Source: Bradyrhizobium sp. OK095
GTDB lineage: Bacteria; Pseudomonadota; Alphaproteobacteria; Rhizobiales; Xanthobacteraceae
Direction of reading: 5' to 3'
Assembly (NCBI RefSeq): GCF_900109945.1
Contig: NZ_FOBX01000016.1
Coordinates: 108,998 to 172,997, forward strand
DNA: 64,000 nt
Positions 8,331 through 17,079 of this stretch are shown one piece after another. The first letter of the stretch is position 1. Each line of letters begins with the position of its first letter. Under the pieces are notes generated by a model. That model was not told the DNA's origin and made no database searches. It worked only from the letters and a program-made list of their open reading frames with translations. The translations under genes were made by a program, and so were the position numbers.

Positions 8331-10390
8331 GCGCGATGGACCCGACCGAGGTCTTTCGCCAGGAAGCCAGCGAGCTGTTCGAGGTCCTGGAAGGGGCCTT
8401 GCTCGATCTCGGCCAGCGTCCCGACGACCGCGAGCTGGTCGATTCCGCCTTCCGCGCCCTGCATACGATCAAGGGCTCGGGCGCCATGTTCGGCTTCGAC
8501 AAGGTCGCCTCCTTCACCCATGAATTCGAGACCGCCTTCGATCGCGTCCGCAAGGGCGAGATCAAGCCGACGCAGGATTTGATCTCGGTCGCGCTTGCGG
8601 CCAAGGACTATATCCGCGCGCTGATCGAGGACCCGCAATCGACCGACGACATCATCGGCGAAGCCATTCTCGACGATCTCAAGCGCTACGTGTTTCCCGA
8701 CCAGCCCGCCGCTCCCGTGGCTGAAATTGCCGAAGCGCCGCCGCTGGCGCCCGCCGCGAGCAAGCAGGCCGGCTGGCACCTTTATCTGGAATTCGAATCC
8801 CACATCCTGCGCAACGGCTCGAACCCGCTCGACCTGCTGGAAGACCTTTGCAAGCTCGGCCCGTGTTTCGTCGTGCCCGTGACCGACGGCATCCCGTTCC
8901 TCGATGAGATGGATCCGGAAGACTGCTATCTCAAGTGGGACGTCAAGCTGCACGCGGCCTGCGACAAGGACGCAATCGACGACGTCTTCATGTTCGTCTC
9001 GGACGAGATGAAGCTGACGCTCTCGCCGCTGGAACATGTCGAAGCGCCCGCGCCGATGCCGCTGTTCCAGTTGCTCGACGAGGAGCCGGCCCCGGTGGCC
9101 GAGATGCCGGCGCCGATGGTCGAGGCTGTTGCTGCGCCCGTCGCCGAGCAGCCCGTCGCCAAGGCGGAGCCCAAAGCTGAACCGAAGCCCGAGGGCAAGC
9201 GCGACGACCGCGGCATCGCCACCGTCCGTGTCCAGGCCGAGCGTCTCGACGAGTTGATGGACCGGGTCGGCGAACTCGTCATCGCCCAGGCGCGGCTGAC
9301 CCAGCTCGCCTCGTCCGGCTCGGATCTCTCGATCAAGATGATCGCCGAGGAAATCGAGCGCCTCGCCTCCAGTCTGCGCGATACCACGATGGGTGCGCGC
9401 ATGGTGCCGATCGGCTCGCTGTTCGGTCGCTTCCGCCGCCTGATCCATGATCTGTCGCGCGATCTGTCCAAGCCGGTCGACTTCGTCACCACGGGCGAGG
9501 ATACCGAGCTCGACAAGACCATGATCGAGTGCCTGGCCGATCCGCTGGTGCACTTGATCCGCAACGCCATCGACCACGGCATCGAGGACACCGCGACCCG
9601 CTCCGCCAACGGCAAGACCGAGCAGGGCCGGATAGAGCTCGCCGCCGTTCATTCCGGCGCGCAGGTGCTCGTCACCGTCAGGGACAATGGCGGCGGCCTC
9701 AACACCGCGCGCATCCGCGCCAAGGCGGAAGAGCAGGGGCTGATTGCCGCCGGCGCCGTGCTGACCGATCACGAGATCCACCAGTTCCTGTTCCACCCGG
9801 GCTTCTCGACCGCGCAGACCATCTCGGCGTTGTCAGGTCGCGGCGTCGGCATGGACGTGGTCAAGCGCACCATCGAGAACATGCGCGGCACGATCGATTT
9901 GTCGACCCGGCCGGGCCAGGGCACCACGGTGACGCTGCGCCTGCCGCTGACGCTGGCGATCATCGAAGGTCTTTTGATCCGTGTCGGCGAAGGCCGCTAC
10001 ATCATTCCGCTGTCGGCGGTGGAGGAATGCATCGAGCTGACCGCCGAGGACGAGCGTTCCCGCGGCCGCAACTTCCTCAACGTCCGCGGCAATCTCGTGC
10101 CGTTCTTGAGGCTGCGCGAGATCATGACTGCGTCGGGCACGCCCGACCGGCATCAGAAGACGATCATCATCTCGACCGGCGAGACACACGTCGGTCTCGT
10201 CGCCGACCAGATCATCGGCAACCACCAGACCGTGATCAAGTCGCTCTCCAAGCTGCACTCCGACGTCACGATCTTCTCAGGCGCGACCATTTTGGGTGAC
10301 GGCACGGCGGCGCTGATCCTCGATGTCGCGCAGCTCGTCACGCTGGCGCAGTCGAAGGTCGAGAAGCAGCACATCAGCGAGGCGGCGTGA
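8327..10390 (+). CDS. cheA: Chemotaxis histidine kinase CheA
   Basis: A 687-residue cytoplasmic kinase. The HPt domain has phosphoacceptor His46 (ALHTIKGSG). A middle domain at about 145-230 (GWHLYLEFESHILRNGSNP) occupies the CheY/CheB-docking position and is followed by an Ala/Pro/Glu-rich linker. Then come the dimerisation helices (VRVQAERLDELMDRVGELV), the ATPase domain with N box HLIRNAIDHGIED, G1 VRDNGGGL and G2 GRGVGMDVVK, and a C-terminal CheW-like domain that couples to receptors. All catalytic boxes are intact. The start overlaps cheY by four bases and the stop shares a base with the next cheW start (TGATG). Confidence 0.97.
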   Translation: MSAMDPTEVFRQEASELFEVLEGALLDLGQRPDDRELVDSAFRALHTIKGSGAMFGFDKVASFTHEFETAFDRVRKGEIKPTQDLISVALAAKDYIRALIEDPQSTDDIIGEAILDDLKRYVFPDQPAAPVAEIAEAPPLAPAASKQAGWHLYLEFESHILRNGSNPLDLLEDLCKLGPCFVVPVTDGIPFLDEMDPEDCYLKWDVKLHAACDKDAIDDVFMFVSDEMKLTLSPLEHVEAPAPMPLFQLLDEEPAPVAEMPAPMVEAVAAPVAEQPVAKAEPKAEPKPEGKRDDRGIATVRVQAERLDELMDRVGELVIAQARLTQLASSGSDLSIKMIAEEIERLASSLRDTTMGARMVPIGSLFGRFRRLIHDLSRDLSKPVDFVTTGEDTELDKTMIECLADPLVHLIRNAIDHGIEDTATRSANGKTEQGRIELAAVHSGAQVLVTVRDNGGGLNTARIRAKAEEQGLIAAGAVLTDHEIHQFLFHPGFSTAQTISALSGRGVGMDVVKRTIENMRGTIDLSTRPGQGTTVTLRLPLTLAIIEGLLIRVGEGRYIIPLSAVEECIELTAEDERSRGRNFLNVRGNLVPFLRLREIMTASGTPDRHQKTIIISTGETHVGLVADQIIGNHQTVIKSLSKLHSDVTIFSGATILGDGTAALILDVAQLVTLAQSKVEKQHISEAA

Positions 10391-10851
10391 TGACCGAGGG
10401 ACAGACGGGCGAGCATCAAGCCGACGCGATGCAGGTCGTGATGATCGGGCTCGGCGAGGAGAAATTCGCGCTCGACGCGGGCCTTGTGCGCGAGATCATC
10501 GATCCCGTGCCCGTGACCAAGGTCGCCGGCGCGCGGGCCTTTGTTCCCAGCGTGATCAACGTGCGCGGCAACGTCATTCCGCTTGCGGACCTGCGTATCC
10601 GCTTCGGCATGCCGCAGCCGGAGAATTCGGCCGACACGCGCATCGTCGTCATCGAGCTTCAGCTCGACGGCGAGCCGGTGCTGGTCGGCGTCACCGCCGA
10701 CAAGGTCTACGAGGTCACCGAGATTTCGCAGGCTGACGTGCAGCAGACGCCGCGCGTCGGCATGCACTGGAAGCCGGAGTTCATTCGCTTCATCGCCAAA
10801 TGGCGTGAAGAGTTCGTCATCGTTCCCAACATGGAACGCATTCTGAATTGA
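10390..10851 (+). CDS. cheW: Chemotaxis coupling protein CheW, first copy
   Basis: A 153-residue CheW that links receptors to CheA. The fold signatures are LGEEKFALDAGLVREIIDP, FVPSVINVRGNVIPLADLR and VGVTADKVYEVTEI. The ATG at 10390 overlaps the cheA stop; a GTG three bases upstream is an alternative. It is only moderately similar to the second cheW at 12623, so the two are probably specialised, perhaps one per downstream receptor, since each cheW precedes one mcp gene. Confidence 0.95.
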   Translation: MTEGQTGEHQADAMQVVMIGLGEEKFALDAGLVREIIDPVPVTKVAGARAFVPSVINVRGNVIPLADLRIRFGMPQPENSADTRIVVIELQLDGEPVLVGVTADKVYEVTEISQADVQQTPRVGMHWKPEFIRFIAKWREEFVIVPNMERILN

Positions 10852-10888
10852 CATGAAGTCTCGGGCGAGACTGGGTTAGGGGCTGGAT

Positions 10889-12586
10889 ATGAGATTCACG
10901 GTCAAGGCAAAGCTTGCCAGCGCGTTCGGTGTTGTCATCGTCCTGTCCATGGTTGCGGGCGGCGTCGCCTACACGAAGCTTGGCGACATGATGGCGACCG
11001 CCGACAGCATGGTCCTGCGCGCCAAGCGCATGGAAAAGGCGATGGAGGTCGAGAAGGATATTCTCATCCAGCTTCGCGCGGAAAAGAACGCCATCATCGG
11101 CAACGAAAGCGAAGTCGAACTGGCCGCCGCCGACGCCGCCAAGCGTCGCGAGTCAGCCCTGAAGACCAAGGACGAAGTCTATGCGCTGGCGAGCGAGTCC
11201 GGCAGGAAGTTGCTCGACGGCTTTGCCGTGGCCTTTGCCAAAATGAATGCCTATCAGGAAGAGACGATCCGGTTTGCTAAGACCGACAAGGCCAAGGCGA
11301 CCGAGCGTTCGATGAACGAGGGCCGCAAGGTTGTGAACGAGGCGCTCGAGTCCATGGGCGCATATGTCGAGAACACCAAGAAGCAGATGGCTGACCAGGC
11401 CGTTCAGTCGAAGGAAGAGGGGCATCAGGCGCAGTTCCTGCTGATGACGCTGCTCGGCGTCTCGCTGATCGTCGCGATTATAGCGGCTCTCTGGATTTCG
11501 ATCTCGATCAGCCGTTCGCTCGGCCGCGCGGTCAACCTTGCCGGTGCGGTGGCTAACGGAGATCTCAGTCAGACGATCAATGTCTCCAGCAATGACGAGA
11601 TCGGCGATCTCGTCAAATCGCTGAACTTGATGGTCGAAAAGCTCCAGCAGATCGTCCAGGAGGCCTTGACCGCGGCGCAGAACGTCTCCGCCGGCAGCCA
11701 GGAACTATCGGCCAGCGCCGAGCAGCTCTCCCAGGGTGCGACCGAGCAGGCCTCGTCCGCGGAAGAAGCCTCCTCCTCGATGGAGGAGATGGCCTCCAAC
11801 GTGAAGCAGAACGCCGACAATGCCAACCAGACCGAGAAGATCGCCGCGCGATCGGCCCAGGATGCCGAAGCCAGCGGCGTCGCCGTCGGCCGCGCCGTCC
11901 AGGCGATGCAGACCATCGCCGAGAAGATCACGATCGTGCAGGAGATCGCACGCCAGACCGACTTGCTCGCCCTCAATGCGGCGGTCGAGGCCGCGCGTGC
12001 CGGCGAGCACGGCAAAGGCTTTGCGGTCGTGGCTTCCGAGGTGCGCAAGCTCGCCGAACGCAGCCAGGCGGCAGCCGCCGACATCGGCACGCTGTCGACG
12101 GAAACCGTCAAGGTCGCCCGGGAAGCCGGCGACATGCTGTCCAAGCTCGTCCCCGACATCAAGAAGACTGCCGAGCTGGTCCAGGAGATCACGGCGGCCT
12201 GCCGCGAGCAGGACGTCGGTTCTGCCCAGATCAACCAGGCGATCCAGCAGCTCGACAAGGTCGGCCAGCAGAACGCCAGCGCCTCCGAGCAGGTGTCCTC
12301 GACCTCGGAAGAGCTCGCCTCGCAGGCCGAGCAGCTTCAGTCGACCATCTCGTTCTTCCGCATTGAGAGCGCCGCTCGCAACGAAAGGGCCGCGCCCGCG
12401 CCGATCGACCGCGCGGTCGGTCAGCTCCGCGCCAAGGCCGCAACCATGGCGGCTGCTGATCGCAGTGCAAAGAAGCCCGCTCCGGTCCGCAAACCCGCAC
12501 GTGCGCTGAAGGCGGCGAACGGCGGCGGTTTTGCGTTCGACATGCAGGACGGCGAAGACGACCGCGACGCCGAGTTCCAACGCTGA
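10889..12586 (+). CDS. Methyl-accepting chemotaxis protein with 4HB sensor, first copy
   Basis: A 565-residue membrane receptor. Helix 1 (about 9-28) and helix 2 (about 183-206) flank a periplasmic four-helix-bundle sensor of about 155 residues. One HAMP segment (207-250) leads directly into the signalling helices, whose tip reads RQTDLLALNAAVEAARAGEH. After the signalling domain there is an Ala/Lys/Pro-rich linker and a conserved acidic tail (GGGFAFDMQDGEDDRDAEFQR shortened here: FAFD...EDDRDAEF). There is no terminal NWETF-like CheR tether. It is a close paralogue of the receptor at 13167 but lacks about 39 residues between HAMP and the signalling domain. Confidence 0.95.
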   Translation: MRFTVKAKLASAFGVVIVLSMVAGGVAYTKLGDMMATADSMVLRAKRMEKAMEVEKDILIQLRAEKNAIIGNESEVELAAADAAKRRESALKTKDEVYALASESGRKLLDGFAVAFAKMNAYQEETIRFAKTDKAKATERSMNEGRKVVNEALESMGAYVENTKKQMADQAVQSKEEGHQAQFLLMTLLGVSLIVAIIAALWISISISRSLGRAVNLAGAVANGDLSQTINVSSNDEIGDLVKSLNLMVEKLQQIVQEALTAAQNVSAGSQELSASAEQLSQGATEQASSAEEASSSMEEMASNVKQNADNANQTEKIAARSAQDAEASGVAVGRAVQAMQTIAEKITIVQEIARQTDLLALNAAVEAARAGEHGKGFAVVASEVRKLAERSQAAAADIGTLSTETVKVAREAGDMLSKLVPDIKKTAELVQEITAACREQDVGSAQINQAIQQLDKVGQQNASASEQVSSTSEELASQAEQLQSTISFFRIESAARNERAAPAPIDRAVGQLRAKAATMAAADRSAKKPAPVRKPARALKAANGGGFAFDMQDGEDDRDAEFQR

Positions 12587-12622
12587 CCGCAATTTGAAAA
12601 CCATCTGACCCTGGACTGCATC

Positions 12623-13111
12623 ATGGCCGCAACCTCGCAATATCTGACGCTCGGGCTCGCCGGCGAGACGTTCGGCATCAGCATCCGCAATGTCCGGGAG
12701 ATTCTCGACATGCGGCCGATCTCGCGGCTGCCGCACGCGCCGAACTTCCTGCTCGGCATGATCGACGTGCGGGGTAGCGGTTATCCGATCGTCGATCTCA
12801 GGACCAAGCTCGGCCTGCCAGCCGTGCCGGCTACCGAGGCGACCCGCATCATCATCCTCGACGTGCCGATGAAGGACCGTCTGGTCGGCGTCGGCTTCGT
12901 CGCCGATTGCGTGTTCGAGGTCACCGACATCGACGAGCAGGCGATCGAGCCCATCCCCGAGGTCGGCGGTAAGTGGCAATCCGACTATGCCGCCGGCATC
13001 GGCCGCAAGGGCGAGAAATTCGTGGTGATCTTCGACCTCGCCAAGCTGATGGCGAACGACGAGATCCCGGAAGAACGTAGCGTGGCCGCGGATTCATCCC
13101 GCGCCGCCTGA
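12623..13111 (+). CDS. cheW: Chemotaxis coupling protein CheW, second copy
   Basis: A 162-residue CheW with YLTLGLAGETFGISIRNVRE at the N-terminus, then LPHAPNFLLGMIDVRGSGYPIVDLR and VGFVADCVFEVTDI. It is slightly longer than the first copy because of a short polar C-terminal tail. It lies between the two receptor genes on the same strand, 36 bases after the first receptor and 55 before the second. It should connect CheA to one or both receptors. Confidence 0.95.
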   Translation: MAATSQYLTLGLAGETFGISIRNVREILDMRPISRLPHAPNFLLGMIDVRGSGYPIVDLRTKLGLPAVPATEATRIIILDVPMKDRLVGVGFVADCVFEVTDIDEQAIEPIPEVGGKWQSDYAAGIGRKGEKFVVIFDLAKLMANDEIPEERSVAADSSRAA

Positions 13112-13166
13112 GTTAGCAAATGCGTGGTCAAGCGTAAGCACCCCAATTCGAACCAACGAGACTGAC

Positions 13167-14969
13167 ATGAGATTCACCGTCAAAGCCAAGCTTGCCAGTG
13201 CCTTCGGCGTCGTCATCCTGCTGTCCATGATCGCCGGTGCGGTCGGCTACTTGAAACTCTCCGACATGGTGGGGACGACCGAGCAATTGGTCAACCGCGC
13301 CGGCCGGATGGAGAAGGCCGCAGAGCTCAAGGAAGGCGTCCTGCTCTTGGTCCGCGGCGAAAAGAACTCGATCCTCGCGGCGAGTGACGCGGAATACGAT
13401 CAGTTCCTAGCCGACCTCGCCAAGAACCGCGAAGCGCTCACCAAGTCCAAGGACGAGATTACCGCTGCGGCCAGCGAAAGCGGCAAGAAGCTGATGGAGA
13501 ATTTCTCCGTGGCGTTCGCCAAGCTGAACGCCTACCAGGACGAGACGGTCAGGCTCGCGAAAGCCGACAAGCCGAAGGCCCTTGACCGGTCCATGCATGA
13601 CGGCCGCAAGGTCGTCGCGGACGCCCTGGAGGCGGCCGACGGCTATATCAAGAACGTCAAGAAGAACATGGCCGAGCAGGCCGAGCAGTCCAAGCAGGAC
13701 GGTGCCCGTGCCGAAATGCTGCTGCTGAGCCTGGTCATCGCTTCACTCTTGATCGCCGTTGTTTCGGCGACCTGGATCGCGATGAACATCAGCCGCGCGC
13801 TGGCGCAGGCCGTGGGCCTCGCCGATGCGGTGGCGATCGGCGATCTCAGCCACAAGATCAATGCCTCCAGCAATGACGAGATCGGCGATCTCATCAAGTC
13901 CCTGAACGCGATGACGGTCAATCTGAATGCGACGGCGGCGCTGGCCAACCAGATCGCACAGGGCGATCTCACGGTCGAAGCCAAGCCGCTGTCGGACAGG
14001 GATACACTCGGCCTCGCGCTCGAGCGCATGGTGGAAAAACTCCGGCAGATCGTATCGGAGGCCCTGACTGCCGCGCAGAACGTCTCCGCCGGCAGCCAGG
14101 AGCTGTCCGCCAGCGCCGAGCAGCTCTCGCAGGGCGCGACCGAGCAGGCCTCGTCCGCGGAAGAAGCGTCTTCCTCGATGGAGGAGATGGCTTCGAACGT
14201 GAAGCAGAACGCCGACAATGCCAACCAGACCGAGAAGATCGCCGCGCAGTCCGCCAAGGATGCGGAAGCCAGCGGTGCCGCGGTCGGCCGCGCCGTCAAC
14301 GCGATGCAGACCATCGCTGAGAAGATCACGATCGTGCAGGAGATCGCGCGCCAGACGGACCTGCTCGCGCTCAACGCGGCAGTCGAAGCCGCGCGCGCCG
14401 GCGAGCACGGCAAGGGCTTTGCGGTGGTTGCCTCCGAAGTGCGCAAACTTGCCGAACGCAGCCAAGCGGCCGCCGCCGAGATCGGGACGCTGTCGACGGA
14501 AACCGTCAAGGTCGCGCAGGAAGCTGGGAATATGCTGTCCAAGCTGGTGCCTGACATCAAGCGGACGGCGGAGCTGGTCGAAGAGATTACGGCAGCCTGC
14601 CGCGAGCAGGACGTCGGTTCGGCCCAGATCAACCAGGCGATCCAGCAGCTCGACAAGGTCGGCCAGCAGAACGCCAGCGCTTCGGAGGAGGTGTCCTCGA
14701 CTTCCGAAGAGCTCGCTTCGCAGGCCGAGCAGCTTCAGTCCACCATCGCCTATTTCCGCATCGAGCAGGGACGCAGCCAGGCGGCCGCGCCGGTCGACCG
14801 GGCGGTCAATCAGCTGCGCGCCAAGGCGGCCACCATGGCGGCCGTCGAGCGTCCGGCCAGGAAGCCGCAGGGCAAGCCGGCACGCGCCGTGAAGGCTGCC
14901 GGCGGCGGCGGCTTCGCCTTCGACATGAACAATGGCGAGGACGATCGCGACGCTGATTTCCAGCGCTAA
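13167..14969 (+). CDS. Methyl-accepting chemotaxis protein with 4HB sensor and extra HAMP-like segment
   Basis: A 600-residue receptor paralogous to the one at 10889: same opening (MRFTVKAKLASAFGVV), same architecture, and an almost identical signalling domain. Membrane helices are at about 9-28 and 184-206, with a four-helix-bundle sensor between them. The first HAMP (about 207-250) is followed by an extra stretch at 248-287 (NQIAQGDLTVEAKPLSDRDT) that looks like a second HAMP and is absent from the paralogue. The C-terminal acidic tail EDDRDADFQR is kept. The sensor halves differ much more than the signalling halves, so the two probably sense different cues through one kinase. Confidence 0.95.
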   Translation: MRFTVKAKLASAFGVVILLSMIAGAVGYLKLSDMVGTTEQLVNRAGRMEKAAELKEGVLLLVRGEKNSILAASDAEYDQFLADLAKNREALTKSKDEITAAASESGKKLMENFSVAFAKLNAYQDETVRLAKADKPKALDRSMHDGRKVVADALEAADGYIKNVKKNMAEQAEQSKQDGARAEMLLLSLVIASLLIAVVSATWIAMNISRALAQAVGLADAVAIGDLSHKINASSNDEIGDLIKSLNAMTVNLNATAALANQIAQGDLTVEAKPLSDRDTLGLALERMVEKLRQIVSEALTAAQNVSAGSQELSASAEQLSQGATEQASSAEEASSSMEEMASNVKQNADNANQTEKIAAQSAKDAEASGAAVGRAVNAMQTIAEKITIVQEIARQTDLLALNAAVEAARAGEHGKGFAVVASEVRKLAERSQAAAAEIGTLSTETVKVAQEAGNMLSKLVPDIKRTAELVEEITAACREQDVGSAQINQAIQQLDKVGQQNASASEEVSSTSEELASQAEQLQSTIAYFRIEQGRSQAAAPVDRAVNQLRAKAATMAAVERPARKPQGKPARAVKAAGGGGFAFDMNNGEDDRDADFQR

Positions 14970-14980
14970 GACCGTCCAGA

Positions 14981-15018
14981 GGATCGGCCCGCCATTCAGC
15001 AGTGGGCCGATCCGTTTT
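14981..15018 (+). terminator. Rho-independent-type terminator after second mcp
   Basis: A perfect 10-bp inverted repeat, GGATCGGCCC (14981-14990) and GGGCCGATCC (15004-15013), with a 13-base loop and followed by GTTTT. It lies 12 bases after the receptor stop and separates it from cheR. Confidence 0.75.
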
Positions 15019-15053
15019 CAGGTGCTGGCGTAAACGCGTAGGATTCAAGATGG

Positions 15054-15100
15054 CCCGTTCGGCCCGACATTCAGTGCAGGCGGCGGCCATCCCGAACGGG
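15054..15100 (+). promoter_or_regulatory. Inverted repeat in cheR leader
   Basis: CCCGTTCGG (15054-15062) can pair perfectly with CCGAACGGG (15092-15100). The right arm ends in the G-rich stretch that is the only ribosome-binding candidate before the cheR ATG at 15112, so folding could hide it. Function is inferred only. Confidence 0.35.
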
Positions 15101-15111
15101 GGCACGCAGCG

Positions 15112-15966
15112 ATGATGCCTGCCGTGCAGGATACGGCCGTCCATCTGTCGGACCGCCACTTCCGGACCATCGCCGAACTGATCGAAGGCCAGGTCGGTAT
15201 CAAGCTGCCGCAGGGCAAGCGGCTGATGCTGGAGGGCCGGCTGCACAAGCGCGTGCGCGCGCTGAACTTCTCCGACCTCAACGAATATGTCGATAACCTG
15301 TTCGAAGCCCAGCATTTCGACACCGAGCTCACCCATCTCATCGATGTGGTGACGACCAACAAGACCGACTTCTTCCGCGAGCCGCAGCACTTCACCTTCA
15401 TGCGTGACGTTGCGATCCCCGCGCTGCTCAAGTCGCACGGGCGCAGGAACGCGAACCTGAAGATCTGGAGCTCCGCGAGTTCGACCGGCATGGAGGCCTA
15501 CACGACCGCCATGGTGCTCGACGACATGACGCGGAGCGGCTCCCGGTTTGAGTACCGCATCCTTGGCACCGACATTTCGACCGCTGTGCTCCGCCTCGCC
15601 AAGACGGCGATCTACACCCGCGATGTGCTCGCGCCGGTGCCGGAGCCCTTCGTGAAGCGATATTTCCTGTCGTCGCGGGATCGCTCCCGTAGCGACGTCC
15701 GCGTGGCGCCGGAGCTCAGGCGCATGACGCATTTCATGCGGATGAACCTCATGGACGGGTCCTATCCGGTGGATCGGGATGTCGACATCATCTTCTGCCG
15801 CAACGTCCTGATCTATTTTGACAAGCCGACCCAGCGCAAGGTTGTCGAGCAACTCTGCAATCATCTGCGGCCCGGCGGCTATTTACTGGTCGGACATTCG
15901 GAATCGATGATTCACAGTGCAGTGCCGGGTTTGAAGCAAGTTCAGCCAACCATTTTCCAGGTCTAG
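15112..15966 (+). CDS. cheR: Chemoreceptor glutamate methyltransferase CheR
   Basis: A 284-residue S-adenosylmethionine-dependent enzyme that methylates receptor glutamates for adaptation. The N-terminal helical domain is followed by the SAM-binding domain, with TNKTDFFREPQHF, IWSSASSTGMEAYT, LGTDIS and DIIFCRNVLIYFD. The common GEEPY or GQEPY segment reads GMEAY here: the Glu that contacts SAM is kept, while the residues around it differ. A second ATG directly follows the first (15115). It is separated from the receptor operon by a terminator and is followed 16 bases later by cheB, so cheR-cheB-17080 form their own unit. Confidence 0.94.
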   Translation: MMPAVQDTAVHLSDRHFRTIAELIEGQVGIKLPQGKRLMLEGRLHKRVRALNFSDLNEYVDNLFEAQHFDTELTHLIDVVTTNKTDFFREPQHFTFMRDVAIPALLKSHGRRNANLKIWSSASSTGMEAYTTAMVLDDMTRSGSRFEYRILGTDISTAVLRLAKTAIYTRDVLAPVPEPFVKRYFLSSRDRSRSDVRVAPELRRMTHFMRMNLMDGSYPVDRDVDIIFCRNVLIYFDKPTQRKVVEQLCNHLRPGGYLLVGHSESMIHSAVPGLKQVQPTIFQV

Positions 15967-15982
15967 CCGGAGCGCAACCAAA

Positions 15983-17074
15983 ATGCCGAAGGAGAAAGTT
16001 CGCGTGCTGATCGTGGACGATTCGGCGTCGGTGCGCCAAATCCTGCAAACCATCCTCAGCGAAGACCCTGATATCGAGGTGATGGGTACCGCGTCCGATC
16101 CGTTCGCGGCGGCGCGCCGTCTCCAGAACGAAATCCCCGATGTCATGATCCTGGATCTGGAAATGCCGCGCATGGACGGCATGACGTTCCTGCGCAAGAT
16201 CATGGCGCAGCGTCCGATCCCGGTGATCATCTGCTCCTCGCTCACCGAAGAAGGCTCGAATGTGATGTTCGAGGCGTTCGAAGCGGGCGCGGTGGATATC
16301 GTGCCGAAGCCGAAGATCGACACGCGGCAGGCACTGTTCGAATGCTCCGCGCGGCTGCGCGAAGCCGTGAAGTCGGCGGCGCGCGCACGGGTGCGCCCGC
16401 GGGCAGAACGCCGCATGATCGAGAAGAAGCTGACCGCCGATGCGATCATCCCGCCGCCGGTGCAGGGCAAGGTGCGGCCGACGACGGAACGCATCGTCTG
16501 CATCGGTGCATCGACGGGCGGCACCGAAGCGCTCAACGACGTCCTCGAGATGCTGCCGCCGCATTGTCCTCCGATCGTCATCGTCCAGCACATGCCGGCC
16601 GGCTTCACCGCGGCGTTTGCGAGGCGTCTCGACAGCGTCTGCCAGATCCGGGTCAAGGAAGCCGAGGACGGCGAGCCGGTGCTGCCGGGCAGCGCCTATA
16701 TCGCGCCGGGCGCCCGTCACATGCTGCTCCAGCGTATTGGCCTGCGCTACCAGATCGCGATCAAGGACGGGCCGCCGGTGTCGCGGCATCGCCCTTCCGT
16801 CGACGTGCTGTTCCGCTCGGCAGCCCAGCATGCAGGCGCCAACGCGCTCGGCGTGATCATGACCGGCATGGGTGACGACGGCGCGCGCGGCATGCTGGAG
16901 ATGCGCAAGCTCGGCGCCTCGACCCGCGCGCAGGACGAAGAGAGCTGCGTGGTGTTCGGCATGCCCAAGGAAGCCATCGCCCATGGCGGCGTCGAGAAGG
17001 TGGTCTCGCTGCATCATATCCCGCGCGAGATCATGCTCTGGTACCAGGCCGGGCATCCGGCGCTGACAGGTTGA
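15983..17074 (+). CDS. cheB: Chemoreceptor glutamate methylesterase CheB
   Basis: A 363-residue response regulator with a receiver domain (Asp58 phosphoacceptor in LDLEMPRMDG; Asp12-Asp13) and a C-terminal methylesterase domain. The catalytic triad is Ser177 (GASTGG), His203 (VQHMPAGF) and Asp299 (GMGDDG). The linker at about 130-165 is basic and proline-rich. It removes the methyl groups added by CheR after CheA phosphorylates it. The gene follows cheR by 16 bases and is followed almost directly by the gene at 17080. Confidence 0.96.
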   Translation: MPKEKVRVLIVDDSASVRQILQTILSEDPDIEVMGTASDPFAAARRLQNEIPDVMILDLEMPRMDGMTFLRKIMAQRPIPVIICSSLTEEGSNVMFEAFEAGAVDIVPKPKIDTRQALFECSARLREAVKSAARARVRPRAERRMIEKKLTADAIIPPPVQGKVRPTTERIVCIGASTGGTEALNDVLEMLPPHCPPIVIVQHMPAGFTAAFARRLDSVCQIRVKEAEDGEPVLPGSAYIAPGARHMLLQRIGLRYQIAIKDGPPVSRHRPSVDVLFRSAAQHAGANALGVIMTGMGDDGARGMLEMRKLGASTRAQDEESCVVFGMPKEAIAHGGVEKVVSLHHIPREIMLWYQAGHPALTG

Positions 17075-17079
17075 TCGCA

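Noticed and set aside
8039..9796. 585-codon minus-strand frame
   Set aside because: Mirror of cheA; Asp/Gly/His-rich low-quality translation, no ribosome site or domain.
17071..17079. TTG start for the coiled-coil chemotaxis gene
   Set aside because: The ATG at 17080 is 9 bases downstream and gives a natural start; the TTG overlaps the cheB stop without a ribosome site.
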